Positions 9,290 to 19,057 of a DNA stretch of 61,732 nucleotides are shown piece by piece. A model generated the notes under the pieces. The model did not search any database. It saw only the letters and a program-made list of their open reading frames with translations, and had not been told where the DNA came from. The stretch's first letter is position 1; each line of letters opens with the position of its first letter. The stretch covers positions 1 to 61,732 of the forward strand of contig CAZSHA010000006.1 of the NCBI GenBank assembly GCA_964606575.1. Reading direction: 5' to 3'. Made by a program: the position numbers and the translations under genes. The stretch comes from RGIG4576 sp964606575 (GTDB lineage Bacteria; Bacteroidota; Bacteroidia; Bacteroidales; Muribaculaceae).

Positions 9290-10903
9290 GTGGAAACTAA
9301 GTATATTTTTGTTACAGGCGGTGTCGTTTCTTCCTTGGGCAAAGGAATTATATCGTCATCACTAGCTCGTTTGTTGCTTTCTCATGGTTATAAGGTGACG
9401 ATTCAAAAGTTCGATCCCTATATCAATATCGATTCTGGCGCTCTTAATCCTTATGAGCATGGAGAGTGCTATGTGACAGTTGATGGTCATGAGGCTGATT
9501 TGGATTTGGGTCATTATGAGCGTTTTACTGATATGGAAACCTCTCGCTCAAACAATATTACCACTGGTCGTATTTATCAGAGTGTGATCGATAAGGAACG
9601 TCGTGGCGATTATTTAGGTAAGACCGTTCAAATAATACCGCATATCACCGATGAGATAAAACGGAATATAAAACTTCTCGGAAACACGGGTAAATATGAT
9701 TTTGTGATTACCGAAATTGGCGGAACGGTGGGTGACATAGAATCACTTCCGTTTATAGAAACTGTGCGTCAGATGAAGTGGGAACAGCCACAAAATTGTA
9801 TTTGCGTGCATTTGACTTATATCCCTTTTATTAAGGCGGCTCAAGAACTGAAAACAAAGCCTACGCAGCACTCGGTGAAGCTGTTGCAAGAGGCGGGTAT
9901 TCAGCCAGATATTCTGGTGTTGCGTACCGAAAAAGATATACCAGCGGATATGCGTAAGAAGATAGCGTTGTTCTGTAACGTAGATTCTGACGCAGTTATC
10001 CAATCAATAGATTTGCCGACTATATATGAAGTGCCGTTGAAGATGCACGAACAGCATTTTGATGAGATTGTGCTTCGTAAGGCGGGTTTGGAATGCTTGT
10101 CAGAGCCAGACTTGACACAGTGGAAAAAGTTCTTATGCCACTTGCATAATGCTAAAGAAGAGGTGAAAATAGGTCTTGTGGGAAAATATGTGGAACTGCA
10201 AGATGCTTATAAGTCGATAAGAGAGTCGCTTTTACACGCGGCAACCTATCACGATTATAAATTGAACCTGTGCTATATCAGTTCGGAAAAACTTACCGAT
10301 GCCAATGTGGAGGAAATGTTGAAAGATTTGGATGGAGTTATCATTGCTCCTGGATTTGGTCAACGTGGCGTGGAAGGTAAGTTTGTGGCATTGAAGTGGT
10401 GTCGTGAGCATGATGTTCCCACATTCGGAATTTGCCTAGGTATGCAATGTATGGTAATCGAGTTTGCTCGTAATGTGCTGGGATTGCAAGCGGCAAATAG
10501 CACTGAGATGGATTCAAAAACACCGTATAACGTAATTGATCTAATGGAGGAGCAGAAAACCATATCCAACATGGGCGGAACGATGCGGCTAGGAGCGTAT
10601 AAATGCGTGTTGACTGAAGGTTCTGTAGCGGAGAAAGCCTATGGTACGACCCTTGTCAGCGAACGTCATCGACACCGTTTTGAGTTTAACAGCGATTATA
10701 GGGAGCGATTTGAGGCTTCTGGAATGAGGTGCGTTGGCGAGAATCCTGAAACGCATTTAGTTGAGGTGGTCGAGATTCCTAGTAAAAAATGGTTTGTCGG
10801 CACTCAATATCATCCGGAGTATAACAGCACCGTGCTACGTCCTAATCCATTGTTTATGGACTTTATACGTGCAGCGATTGAGAATAAAAAGAGTATTAAT
10901 TAA
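9290..10903 (+). CDS. pyrG: CTP synthase
   Basis: 537 residues. Makes CTP from UTP, ATP and glutamine in the cytoplasm. The N-terminal synthetase domain opens with KYIFVTGGVVSSLGKG and contains KFDPYINID and EIGGTVGDIES. The C-terminal class I glutaminase domain has the nucleophile Cys382 in FGICLGMQC and the His/Glu pair in TQYHPEY. The start is GTG at 9290, giving VETKYIFV, the usual N-terminus and length of the family; 14 extra upstream codons are not conserved-looking and lie over the promoter. It precedes yidC by 29 nt with no terminator, so the two are probably cotranscribed. Confidence 0.95.
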   Translation: METKYIFVTGGVVSSLGKGIISSSLARLLLSHGYKVTIQKFDPYINIDSGALNPYEHGECYVTVDGHEADLDLGHYERFTDMETSRSNNITTGRIYQSVIDKERRGDYLGKTVQIIPHITDEIKRNIKLLGNTGKYDFVITEIGGTVGDIESLPFIETVRQMKWEQPQNCICVHLTYIPFIKAAQELKTKPTQHSVKLLQEAGIQPDILVLRTEKDIPADMRKKIALFCNVDSDAVIQSIDLPTIYEVPLKMHEQHFDEIVLRKAGLECLSEPDLTQWKKFLCHLHNAKEEVKIGLVGKYVELQDAYKSIRESLLHAATYHDYKLNLCYISSEKLTDANVEEMLKDLDGVIIAPGFGQRGVEGKFVALKWCREHDVPTFGICLGMQCMVIEFARNVLGLQAANSTEMDSKTPYNVIDLMEEQKTISNMGGTMRLGAYKCVLTEGSVAEKAYGTTLVSERHRHRFEFNSDYRERFEASGMRCVGENPETHLVEVVEIPSKKWFVGTQYHPEYNSTVLRPNPLFMDFIRAAIENKKSIN

Positions 10904-10932
10904 ATAATTTTAGAAAGGTTAATTCCCAAGGA

Positions 10933-13044
10933 ATGGATAAAAATTCGATAATAGGAATGATTTTGATGGCAGCCGTGATTTTCGGATTCATGTGGCTGCA
11001 ACAGCCTTCAGAGGAAGAATTGGAGGCACGTCGCCAGCAGGCGGAGGCACAACGAGTGGAAGCGGCAAAGCAGGCTGAAGCCGAAGCTGCCGCAAGAATG
11101 AGCGGAAGAGTCGACACGGTTTCATTAGCCGAAGTCAACACTTTGCGTGCTGCGATACAGCAGTTCGGTGTTGCTGATTCAGCTAATGTCATAACTTTGA
11201 AAGGTGACGGAGTGGAAGTGTCTGTTGACGGTGATGAATTGACAGGGCAAATCGACTTAGGCGGAGTTTCTGTGGATGTGAAAGAAGCGTTAAACAACAC
11301 ATCGGTTAATCCGGTTATCCACAATCGCGCTTTAGCTAAGTTGCGTACCGAAGTGAATAAGTACATGAAAAATGGCGTATTCGCTAAATGTTTGTCGGGG
11401 GCTGACTCAACTGTAGTGCTTCAAAACGATTCACTAAGGGTGACTGTTTCTACCAAGGGTGGTGTGGTGTCGAGTGCTACATTGAAGAAATACAAGGCAT
11501 ACAATGCACCAGAGGTGGAATTGTTTGATGCGAAGTCTAATTCTTATAGCTTCGTGCTTAATACAAATTCTCAACGATTTGATACAAAGGATTTCTATTT
11601 CACGCCAGCCGAAATCACTGACACTACAGTATTGATGCAGCTTGATTTGGGTAACGGCAGCAAGTGGGGAATAAGGTATACTTTGAAGCCTGACAGCTAT
11701 TTGGTGAAGATGGAAGTGCTGCAAGAGAATATGCAAGGTGTGATACCTGCTAACATCCCAGTGATGGATTTCTCTTGGAATCAACGTATCTCACGCCACG
11801 AGGAAGGTAAGATGTTCGAGGAACAGAATAGCGGAGTCTATTATAAGTTCTTAGGTGGTGATGTGGACTATTTGAGCGAAACTACAAGCGATAAGGACAG
11901 CTTTAGCGATAAGTTCAAATGGTTCAGCTTTAAAAACCAATTCTTCTCATGCGTGCTTATTGCTGATAAGTATTTTACAGGTGCGAAGATGAACAGCGTG
12001 CCATTTGAAAAGGGTACGTCGTTATATAAGGATTATTTGAAGGATGTTTCGGTCACTAGCGAAATAGAGTATAATTCAGCCGTTGAAAACCCAGCATCGT
12101 TCTATTTCTTCTTTGGTCCTAACCTATATGAGCTATTGGCAGATTACGATGACACTATTTGCCCAGATGAAGACTTGGAATTGACAAGGCTTCTACCTCT
12201 TGGCTGGACTTTGTTCCGCTGGATAAACGTGTATTTCGTTATCCCAGTATTTGATTTCTTGAGCAAATATATCAGCAATGCGGGTGTTGTGATATTGTTG
12301 CTTACGATTATCATCAAATTGGTGCTAGCTCCATTCCAATTCAAGAGCTACATATCGCAAGCTAAGATGCGTATTCTAGCTCCAGACATTAAGGCGATAA
12401 ACGATAAATATCCAGGTCAAGAGAACGCTATGGTGCGTAGCCAGAAGACAATGGAACTTTACAACAAGGCTGGTGCAAATCCTATGAGCGGATGCCTACC
12501 GATGCTGTTGATGATGCCGGTGCTATTTGCAATGTTCCGTTTCTTCCCGTCTTGTATACAATTGCGTGGAGAATCATTCTTGTGGGTTAAAGACTTGTCG
12601 GCTCCCGATGCTATCGTCAGCTGGAGCACTCACATACCGTTTATCACTGATTATTTCGGTAATCACATCAGCTTGTTCTGTTTGTTGATGACTGTTACAA
12701 ACATCGTGTATACTAGAGTGTCGATGTCATCTTCAGGCAATCAGATGCCGGGTATGAAGTGGATGATGTACTTGATGCCGTTGATGTTCTTGGTATTCTT
12801 CAACAACTACGCTGCGGGTTTGAGCTATTATTACTTCATTTCTTTGTTGATAACGATAATTGAAACTTACGTTTGCCGATTATTCGTTAATGAGAGTAAA
12901 GTGAGGGCTTTGATAGCTGAGAATGCAAGAAAGCCTAAGAAAAAAGGTTGGTTCGCTCAACGTTTGGAGGAGGCTCAACGCCAACAAAAGGCAATGCTAG
13001 AAGAACAGCAACGCCGTGGACGTAATGGCAAGGGTCGTAGATAA
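10933..13044 (+). CDS. yidC: Membrane protein insertase YidC/OxaA
   Basis: 703-residue inner-membrane insertase. It has an N-terminal transmembrane anchor (residues 4-20, ending WLQQP) and a long Ala/Glu/Arg-rich periplasmic linker. The large periplasmic beta-sandwich spans about 150-420. The conserved insertase core has hydrophobic segments around 440-480 and 520-650 and ends with a basic tail rich in Lys, Arg and Gln (RRGRNGKGRR) that can contact the ribosome. The domain order is that of Gram-negative YidC; the extra length is in the linker. Its leader has no strong Shine-Dalgarno, as usual here. Confidence 0.95.
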   Translation: MDKNSIIGMILMAAVIFGFMWLQQPSEEELEARRQQAEAQRVEAAKQAEAEAAARMSGRVDTVSLAEVNTLRAAIQQFGVADSANVITLKGDGVEVSVDGDELTGQIDLGGVSVDVKEALNNTSVNPVIHNRALAKLRTEVNKYMKNGVFAKCLSGADSTVVLQNDSLRVTVSTKGGVVSSATLKKYKAYNAPEVELFDAKSNSYSFVLNTNSQRFDTKDFYFTPAEITDTTVLMQLDLGNGSKWGIRYTLKPDSYLVKMEVLQENMQGVIPANIPVMDFSWNQRISRHEEGKMFEEQNSGVYYKFLGGDVDYLSETTSDKDSFSDKFKWFSFKNQFFSCVLIADKYFTGAKMNSVPFEKGTSLYKDYLKDVSVTSEIEYNSAVENPASFYFFFGPNLYELLADYDDTICPDEDLELTRLLPLGWTLFRWINVYFVIPVFDFLSKYISNAGVVILLLTIIIKLVLAPFQFKSYISQAKMRILAPDIKAINDKYPGQENAMVRSQKTMELYNKAGANPMSGCLPMLLMMPVLFAMFRFFPSCIQLRGESFLWVKDLSAPDAIVSWSTHIPFITDYFGNHISLFCLLMTVTNIVYTRVSMSSSGNQMPGMKWMMYLMPLMFLVFFNNYAAGLSYYYFISLLITIIETYVCRLFVNESKVRALIAENARKPKKKGWFAQRLEEAQRQQKAMLEEQQRRGRNGKGRR

Positions 13045-13075
13045 TTGAAATTCTTCTTAAGGTTATAAATGGAAT

Positions 13076-13114
13076 GTCGGTGCGTCAACTAGCCTTGACG
13101 TGCCGATATTTTTT
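13076..13114 (+). terminator. Terminator after yidC
   Basis: TCGGTGCGTCAA and TTGACGTGCCGA pair over 12 positions (two G.U) around a 6-nt loop, followed by TATTTTTT. It closes the pyrG-yidC operon. Confidence 0.8.
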
Positions 13115-13228
13115 AGAAATATGGTAGGGCTGTAGAAAAAATACGCAATTTTGCAACCAAAACACTATCTCATTGCGTCTAATGTATAAAAAAGTTGCAA
13201 AGGCGTAGAAGCTGAATAGGAAAACTTG

Positions 13229-13236
13229 TATATTTG
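13229..13236 (+). promoter_or_regulatory. Candidate -7 element of the TM2 gene
   Basis: TATATTTG matches TAnnTTTG and lies 32 nt before the ATG. No TTG is present at the right -33 distance. Upstream, TTGCAAC (13151) and GTTGCAA (13194) form a spaced inverted repeat of unknown meaning. Confidence 0.4.
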
Positions 13237-13268
13237 TATAACAATAATGAAATACTAATAAAAACGAT

Positions 13269-13760
13269 ATGAAAGAATATAAATGCCCAGTGTGCGGTAA
13301 TGTGACTTATTCGTCACTACCGTTGAGTACGGTGAAATGCCGTCGTTGTTGTAATGATTTTGCCACATGCGATGCCGATGCTCCTATGGGTAATACGATG
13401 GGAGGCTGCAATCATAATTTCAATGATAACCAGCAGCAAGCCAACTATGCTCCGGGTGGCGAATATCGTCAAGCACAACCGCAAGCGGGTAGCAATGTGT
13501 TCTCCGTTGGTCCTTCGGGACGTAGCCGTGGAGTGGCTGCGCTATTCGCTATATTTTTAGGAACGATTGGCATACATTATTTTTATGTGGGAAAAACTAC
13601 GGCTGGAGTAATCTGCCTTTTGTTGACTATTTTGTCGTGCGGTTGGGCTGGACTCCTTATTCAAGTAATGACTTTGGTTCAAGGTATCTTGATGTTCACA
13701 ATGAGCGAAGACGAATTTGATAACCGTTACGTATACACAAACTCGACTTTCCCATTCTAA
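13269..13760 (+). CDS. TM2 domain protein with N-terminal zinc ribbon
   Basis: 163 residues in three parts. First is a zinc ribbon (C6-P-V-C9 ... C24-R-R-C27), then a Gln/Gly/Pro-rich flexible linker, then a TM2 domain with two hydrophobic helices (about 96-112 and 116-140) joined by a tight turn, with the GTIGIHYFYVGK motif at its start. TM2 proteins sit in the inner membrane; their biochemical role is unknown. The zinc ribbon resembles those found on many membrane proteins of unknown function. It is a single-gene unit, bounded by the yidC terminator upstream and a hairpin downstream. Confidence 0.8.
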   Translation: MKEYKCPVCGNVTYSSLPLSTVKCRRCCNDFATCDADAPMGNTMGGCNHNFNDNQQQANYAPGGEYRQAQPQAGSNVFSVGPSGRSRGVAALFAIFLGTIGIHYFYVGKTTAGVICLLLTILSCGWAGLLIQVMTLVQGILMFTMSEDEFDNRYVYTNSTFPF

Positions 13761-13795
13761 GAAGTTGTTTCTGATTAGGAACTAGAATATAAAGA

Positions 13796-13834
13796 AAAGA
13801 CCTGATGACACATTTGTTGCCGTCAGGTCTTTTA
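13796..13834. terminator. Bidirectional terminator between the TM2 gene and the GH13 gene
   Basis: AAAAGACCTGA and TCAGGTCTTTT form a stem with A-tracts on one side and T-tracts on the other, so it can stop transcription from both converging genes. Confidence 0.8.
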
Positions 13835-13855
13835 GATTTAGAATGTATTAATTTT

Positions 13856-15706
13856 TTATTCTAGGATGAATACGGCGCGAGGGGCGAAACTCATGTTTTT
13901 TTCTATTGTGAGCGGTTTGCTTGTTATTACATCAGTCAACGTAACTCCTAGAGGTAGAGTTTCGCTGTATATACTCATGTCGATGTTTAGCTCCTTGTCA
14001 GTACCGTTCATTATTATTACGGCACGGCGGTCACCTAGCTTACGCTCGTAGACGTACATTCCGTTTTCGGGCATGAAGTGTTTTAGGCTGCCCTTTGAAA
14101 TCACCTCGTTGTCTTTACGCCAATTAGCAACCTTGCTCATGAAGGCTATCGCCTCATTTTGCATTTCGCTACGTCCTTCCTTAGTGAATACGTTTGTCTT
14201 ATCGCCAGGGAATCCTCCCGGGACATCTTTTCTCACGTCGCCATCGGTCTTTTTCTTATCGCCGTGCATAAGCAGCTCTGTTCCATAATAGATTTGTGGA
14301 ATACCTCTAGTTGTGAGCAAGAATACTATGCCTTGTTTCCATGCACCTAGGTTCTTAGGCTCTGTGAGCAAGAAACGGTCGGTGTCGTGGTTGTCAAGGA
14401 AAGTAAGAACATTTTGCGGATTCTCGTAGAGATAATCTAGGGAAAGGCGGTTGTAGATTTTGTTCATACCCTTGCCATATTCTAGAGTGTTCTCGTTGAA
14501 CGCTTGAGTTGCTATAATCATAGTAGGGAAGTCCATCACGGTAGGCAGGTTAGGGTCGCCTTGCTTGTTTAGTCGGCTTCCTTTTTGCCAATAAGCAGTT
14601 CCAGCCACATCGCCATACCATGCTTCACCCACGATGTTGTAGCCCGGATATTCTTTCTGCACGTCGGCAATCCATTGTGCCATAGGTTCCATGTCGGCAT
14701 AAGGGTAGGTATCCATTCTGATTCCGTCAATTTTGCTGAACTCAATCCACCAAATAGAGTTTTGGATAAGGTATCGCATCAAGTGCTGATTTTGTTGATT
14801 GAGGTCGGGCATTGATGGCACGAACCAGCCTTTAACCGAACGTGTGCGGTCGTAATCGCTGGCGTAAGGGTCGTTGATAGTGGATAGGCGGAAATTGGTC
14901 AATTTGTTACCACTAGGGTAGTTGAGCCAGTCCTTGCTAGGAAGATCGTTTAACCAAGGGTGCGAGCTTCCAGAATGGTTGAATATCATATCCATAACCA
15001 CTTTTATACCACGCTTGTGAGATTGCTCTATGAGTGTGCGATATTCGTCGTTAGTGCCGAAACGAGGGTCTACCCGGTAGTAGTTGGTGGTCGCATATCC
15101 GTGATAAGCACCGCCAGGCATGTCGTTCTCAAGCACGGGATTTAGCCAGATAGCAGTAACTCCGAGTGATTCGATATAATCCAGATTGTTTTCGATACCT
15201 TTCAAGTCGCCGCCATGACGAGCGTTAGGGTCGTTGCGGTCGACCGCTACCGGATAATTCATACTGTTGATGGTGTTGTTGCTAGGATCACCATCGGCAA
15301 AACGGTCGGGCATGATAAGGTACAGAACATCCTCCGATGAGAACGGCGTAGGTTTCACTCCGTCGCGAGCCTTTAACTCGTATGAGATTTTTGTGGCTTT
15401 CTTGCCGTTTTTGAAAGTGATTTGTAGCGTGCCAGCTTTAGCCTCAGGCGAAACGTTAAGATAGATGATTTGGTAGTTCTTGCTGTCAAGACGTACTACG
15501 CTGTCTATCTTCACACCCTCATAGTCGATGTGTGGAACAGCATCTTTGATGTTGTCACCATGCACCATGAGTTGTACTTGCGGGTTGTTCATACCGACCC
15601 ACCAGAAAGGAGGCTCTACGCTTAGCGGAGCTTGTTTTGCTGATAGCGATGCTGTGAAAACACACATCACCACCATGCCAAATAAGAATCTTAGGTTAGT
15701 TTTCAT
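13856..15706 (-). CDS. Secreted alpha-amylase / neopullulanase-like enzyme (GH13)
   Basis: 616 residues with a signal peptide (about 1-26, ending SLSAK). An N-terminal Ig-like domain typical of SusA and cyclomaltodextrinases (PPFWWVGMNNPQ) follows, then the GH13 barrel. Catalytic residues are visible: nucleophile Asp332 in GIRMDTYPY, acid/base Glu361 in VGEAWYGD, and Asp441 in FLDNHDTDR. It should cleave alpha-1,4 links of malto-oligosaccharides or pullulan in the periplasm. The start at 15706 (MKTNL) puts the signal peptide at the N-terminus. It lies 21 nt downstream of a second glycan hydrolase, probably cotranscribed. No SusC/SusD pair is present. Confidence 0.9.
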   Translation of the reverse strand: MKTNLRFLFGMVVMCVFTASLSAKQAPLSVEPPFWWVGMNNPQVQLMVHGDNIKDAVPHIDYEGVKIDSVVRLDSKNYQIIYLNVSPEAKAGTLQITFKNGKKATKISYELKARDGVKPTPFSSEDVLYLIMPDRFADGDPSNNTINSMNYPVAVDRNDPNARHGGDLKGIENNLDYIESLGVTAIWLNPVLENDMPGGAYHGYATTNYYRVDPRFGTNDEYRTLIEQSHKRGIKVVMDMIFNHSGSSHPWLNDLPSKDWLNYPSGNKLTNFRLSTINDPYASDYDRTRSVKGWFVPSMPDLNQQNQHLMRYLIQNSIWWIEFSKIDGIRMDTYPYADMEPMAQWIADVQKEYPGYNIVGEAWYGDVAGTAYWQKGSRLNKQGDPNLPTVMDFPTMIIATQAFNENTLEYGKGMNKIYNRLSLDYLYENPQNVLTFLDNHDTDRFLLTEPKNLGAWKQGIVFLLTTRGIPQIYYGTELLMHGDKKKTDGDVRKDVPGGFPGDKTNVFTKEGRSEMQNEAIAFMSKVANWRKDNEVISKGSLKHFMPENGMYVYERKLGDRRAVIIMNGTDKELNIDMSIYSETLPLGVTLTDVITSKPLTIEKNMSFAPRAVFILE

Positions 15707-15727
15707 TTTTAAAATCATAAATCAGTA

Positions 15728-18406
15728 TCATTTTTTAATTACTCTCATGTAGTCAAGTAGAGCGGTATTGGTTTCACCGTTCATATTCACGTTTTGTGGA
15801 GTGATGTATTTGATTTGAATCATGTTTTTACCACGAAGCAATTCCACTTGAAGCATATTGCTGAAACCTGTGCTTACCCATTCGCCTAAACCACGCTGCG
15901 GCATTACGATAGCACCAGCCTCGTGATTGTTGACAAGCAGTGTGCGGATCGCGCATTTGTTGTCGGTATTGATAGGCCCGCTGCCGTTGGCATAACGCAC
16001 GTCAATCAAGTATGTGCCAGCTTTATCCACGTTCACGGCAAATGTGATATCGGTGTTCTTTGTGATGGTTGTTTCCACAAAATTATTGCTGCGGCTGGCT
16101 GGGACAAGTTCAGTACCAGCAGGTGCGACACTCTCAAATTGATATATGCTCATTACACCTTCTGGTATGATTTCTTGTGTGCGTGACATGAATCCGGTAA
16201 ATTCCTTGCCCACAGGCACAACGTTGACCGTAGTGTATTTATCTACCTTGTTTATGTCTATCTTGCCGTTTTGAGCAGTTCCCGATTTCACACCGTTGAT
16301 GTAAATATCGTAAGCGACATCTTTTTCGGGTGATGCTATAGTAGCTGTGTTGCCGTTCCACACAGTCCAAGGCGTAGCAGGCATGAAATCTGGCTCTTTC
16401 ACAGTGGCTTTAGAAGTCTTAATTGTGTTGTTTGCCATATTTATCACGATATCATGCTCACCTTCGATGCTTGCAGGGACGAAATGGTCGGAGCGGGTTT
16501 CTCCATCAATTGAGAAACTCTCTATTTCATTGCCAGTGCCGTTTATGGTCACGTTCAATACGGCTTTGCGGTATTTGAATCCTTTCAAATTCTTAGTGCC
16601 AGGTATACATGCTGGGATGAATGGCTCAAACTTGATACCGTTTGACAAGTAGGTCATTCCAGCGAATACACGGAAAATCATAGCTAGATTTCCAGCGGCA
16701 CTCCACAATTGCTTGTCGCTATTGGTTGCAGCACCTCGGTAGTCGCCAGTTGTCGATACGAACAACTCTTTATGCGTTCCGAATAGAGCTGCAGCACGAT
16801 AGATAGCGCCTAAGCCATGTCGCAACGCTTCTTCATTGCCAGTTTTAGCCGCTGCCCAATTCCAGTAACCTTGTACGAAAGGCCATACTGCGTCATTATG
16901 ATAAGGCTTGATATTTCTAATCTTAGGGTAGATAGAGGATATGCCGAACGGAGTGGCCGGCGTGTTGGCTATAAGTTTTTCGGCTCTGCCGTCTTCAGCA
17001 ATGTCGAATATAACGCATAGCGATTGCCCTAGAGCATCGGTCATAGGCGATTTCACAGGATATACGCCACCATATATATATCCGCTATAATATCCTTTGT
17101 TTTCCATCCATAGATTTTGGTTGATAGCATTTTTTAGCTCGTCAGCTATTTTCTCATATTTCTCCCCGTCAACGCCTAGTTCTTCGCTCATTTCGGCAAG
17201 TATAGAATAGGTTTCTGCAAATACGGCATTAGTGCCTAAGCACATTGATTCGTATATGTCCTTAGGAGTCATCCATTTAGGGTAAGATTGCTCACGCCAG
17301 TCAAGATAGGACTGCTCTCCGTGCATTAGTCGGAACTTGCTGTCCCATATTGTAGGTATGTCATCAGCCACAGAATTTTTAATCACATTGTAGGCATATT
17401 CAAGCCATTCTTTGTCGCCAGTGATTTTATATATTTCCCATGCGGCGATGCTCCACACTTCACGGTCGCTAGATGTAGGCCAAGAACCGCCTGTACCGGT
17501 ATCTTGTATTATACGATCGTTCTTAACTTTGATTTTCAAGCTGTTCATAGAACGTTCAGGGTCAATCAGGCCTATGCCTAAGTGTATTGCGTAGCTGGCA
17601 TCGCGAGTCCACACGCCTTCCCAGTTCTCGCCGGCGCGGAATGCGTTGTCCTTGTTCACCACGGCAAGCATGTTTTCGATAGCCATATTGTAAAGGGCGT
17701 TGATTAGGGTCTGGTCGGATGTATATATAGGATAATCCGGGTTTGGAGCGTCAACTTTCCAGTTTTTCGGCAAGTCGGTTTTCTGTATGTCAGGATTTAA
17801 AGCTATTTTCAATCCGTATATAGTGTCGCCATCCACAGGAGCTAGCTTTTGCATATCTTTTCCGTATAGGTTGTCGAAGTCCCAAGTGAGCGGATCTATA
17901 TTTCCAGCCACCCAAATGCCTTTAAAGTCGTCGGCATAGATGGTATCATTGGTATTGGTCACATATAGCCCTTTCTCCTTAAAACTGTTTATAAGCGGTG
18001 ACACATTCACTTTCAAAGTCCATTCAGCGTTTTTGTCCAGAGGTTTCGTGTCGGCTGGAAGTGTGGGCTTGCCGCTTGCTGGAACGCCTAACGGAATGAT
18101 GGTGTCATTGCCGCCCACTATTGCATAGTGTGTTTCACCGGGAATAAGTTCGTTGTCACGAGAATTTAGCGACAATCGGAACTCGATAAGAGGCGATGGA
18201 GCTTCATCGGCAGGCGATGCGTAGTTGGTTATAACTTCGGTATCGCTAGTTGCGTATGCTATGAAATTCCCTTGCGTTACGCTGTCGCCAGTCACTGTGT
18301 AAAAATTATTTCTCTCGATTACGTCGTTATCAACAACTTTTTTGTCATTGCATCCGCTAAGGATTGCAGCCAAAAGGCATGAACTTAATATTACTTTAGT
18401 TTTCAT
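15728..18406 (-). CDS. Large (alpha/alpha)6-barrel glycosidase lipoprotein (MGH1/GH63-like)
   Basis: 892-residue lipoprotein. Lipobox LSGC (Cys19) is followed by Asn-Asp-Lys. After an N-terminal beta domain, the middle (about 240-640) looks like an (alpha/alpha)6 glucosidase-type barrel: AGENWEGVWTRDAS, GSWPTSSDREVWS, YLDWREQSYPKW and YHNDAVWPFVQGYWNW have the Trp/Asp-rich pattern of MGH1-like, GH63 and GH15 enzymes. The C-terminal 130 residues form a CBM6/35-like beta-sandwich (AGTYLIDVRYANG ... LLDYMRVIKK). I chose the ATG at 18406 because it yields the lipobox. It is the first gene of a pair with the GH13 gene, which suggests alpha-glucan or related substrates; the exact family and substrate are not certain. 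Confidence 0.75.
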   Translation of the reverse strand: MKTKVILSSCLLAAILSGCNDKKVVDNDVIERNNFYTVTGDSVTQGNFIAYATSDTEVITNYASPADEAPSPLIEFRLSLNSRDNELIPGETHYAIVGGNDTIIPLGVPASGKPTLPADTKPLDKNAEWTLKVNVSPLINSFKEKGLYVTNTNDTIYADDFKGIWVAGNIDPLTWDFDNLYGKDMQKLAPVDGDTIYGLKIALNPDIQKTDLPKNWKVDAPNPDYPIYTSDQTLINALYNMAIENMLAVVNKDNAFRAGENWEGVWTRDASYAIHLGIGLIDPERSMNSLKIKVKNDRIIQDTGTGGSWPTSSDREVWSIAAWEIYKITGDKEWLEYAYNVIKNSVADDIPTIWDSKFRLMHGEQSYLDWREQSYPKWMTPKDIYESMCLGTNAVFAETYSILAEMSEELGVDGEKYEKIADELKNAINQNLWMENKGYYSGYIYGGVYPVKSPMTDALGQSLCVIFDIAEDGRAEKLIANTPATPFGISSIYPKIRNIKPYHNDAVWPFVQGYWNWAAAKTGNEEALRHGLGAIYRAAALFGTHKELFVSTTGDYRGAATNSDKQLWSAAGNLAMIFRVFAGMTYLSNGIKFEPFIPACIPGTKNLKGFKYRKAVLNVTINGTGNEIESFSIDGETRSDHFVPASIEGEHDIVINMANNTIKTSKATVKEPDFMPATPWTVWNGNTATIASPEKDVAYDIYINGVKSGTAQNGKIDINKVDKYTTVNVVPVGKEFTGFMSRTQEIIPEGVMSIYQFESVAPAGTELVPASRSNNFVETTITKNTDITFAVNVDKAGTYLIDVRYANGSGPINTDNKCAIRTLLVNNHEAGAIVMPQRGLGEWVSTGFSNMLQVELLRGKNMIQIKYITPQNVNMNGETNTALLDYMRVIKK

Positions 18407-18543
18407 GTTGTTACAAATAGAAATATATGTGCAAAGTAAGTGCTTTTTTTTGACATAAGGAACAAATCGGCGAAATTGAATAATGCCCATTGATTTTTTT
18501 TCACAAAAGCACATGCAATTTTTTAGGATTAAAAAAATATGCG

Positions 18544-18551
18544 TATCTTTG
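18544..18551 (+). promoter_or_regulatory. -7 element of the unexplained 18.5-19.1 kb transcription unit
   Basis: TATCTTTG matches the consensus exactly. The DNA upstream is T-rich but has no clear TTTG at the -33 position. It points to the small reading frame and hairpins downstream. The stretch 18407-18543 holds nothing else recognised. Confidence 0.5.
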
Positions 18552-18693
18552 TGATGCCAAAAATACAGATAGTAACCAATTTTTACAAAATGGTCTGAAA
18601 TTTTGGTCTAATAGTATTGAATTTACGATTTCAAGAAATATAGGTTTAAGGAATCGATTGTTTTAGGTGAATACTAGAGAGTATTCGTTGATA

Positions 18694-18843
18694 ATGTTGA
18701 AAATTATGGGAACAAAATTGGAAAAGTTCATGTTGACAGGCAATATGCCTGCTCATGCGTTTCATCCGAATGTTTCTTTGTGTGCGAAGCCGCTACGTTG
18801 TTATGTGGCAAAGCCTAGAAACAAGAGAAGCGGGGAAAGGTGA
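18694..18843 (+). CDS. Small basic protein of 45-49 residues, unknown
   Basis: The frame begins with ATG at 18694 (MLKIMGTKLEK) or ATG at 18706 (MGTKLEK) and ends in TGA. The product is basic, with two cysteines, and ends KPRNKRSGER. Codon use is ordinary for this genome. It begins 8 nt after a perfect hairpin and lies inside a unit with its own promoter and terminator. There is no signal peptide or membrane segment. I recognise no family. It could be a real small protein, for example RNA-binding because of its charge, or a leader peptide. It could also be a chance frame in a structured RNA. Confidence 0.4.
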   Translation: MLKIMGTKLEKFMLTGNMPAHAFHPNVSLCAKPLRCYVAKPRNKRSGER

Positions 18844-19057
18844 GAAACGGTACCCGTAGTGTAACGCTCCTAAATGGGTAAAAGCAACTGGAAAAGAGGA
18901 GAAGAAAAAACGGTTGCCCCCATAAAGGATTAAAAAGATAACACAGAGGTTTTACTGGTTATTAAAAAGATCTAAATAAACTTCTGATTTAACGAACTCT
19001 CCCAAAGAGAAAGTTAACCCTAATACCACATTTTATTCATACTATTTTTTTCCTAGG

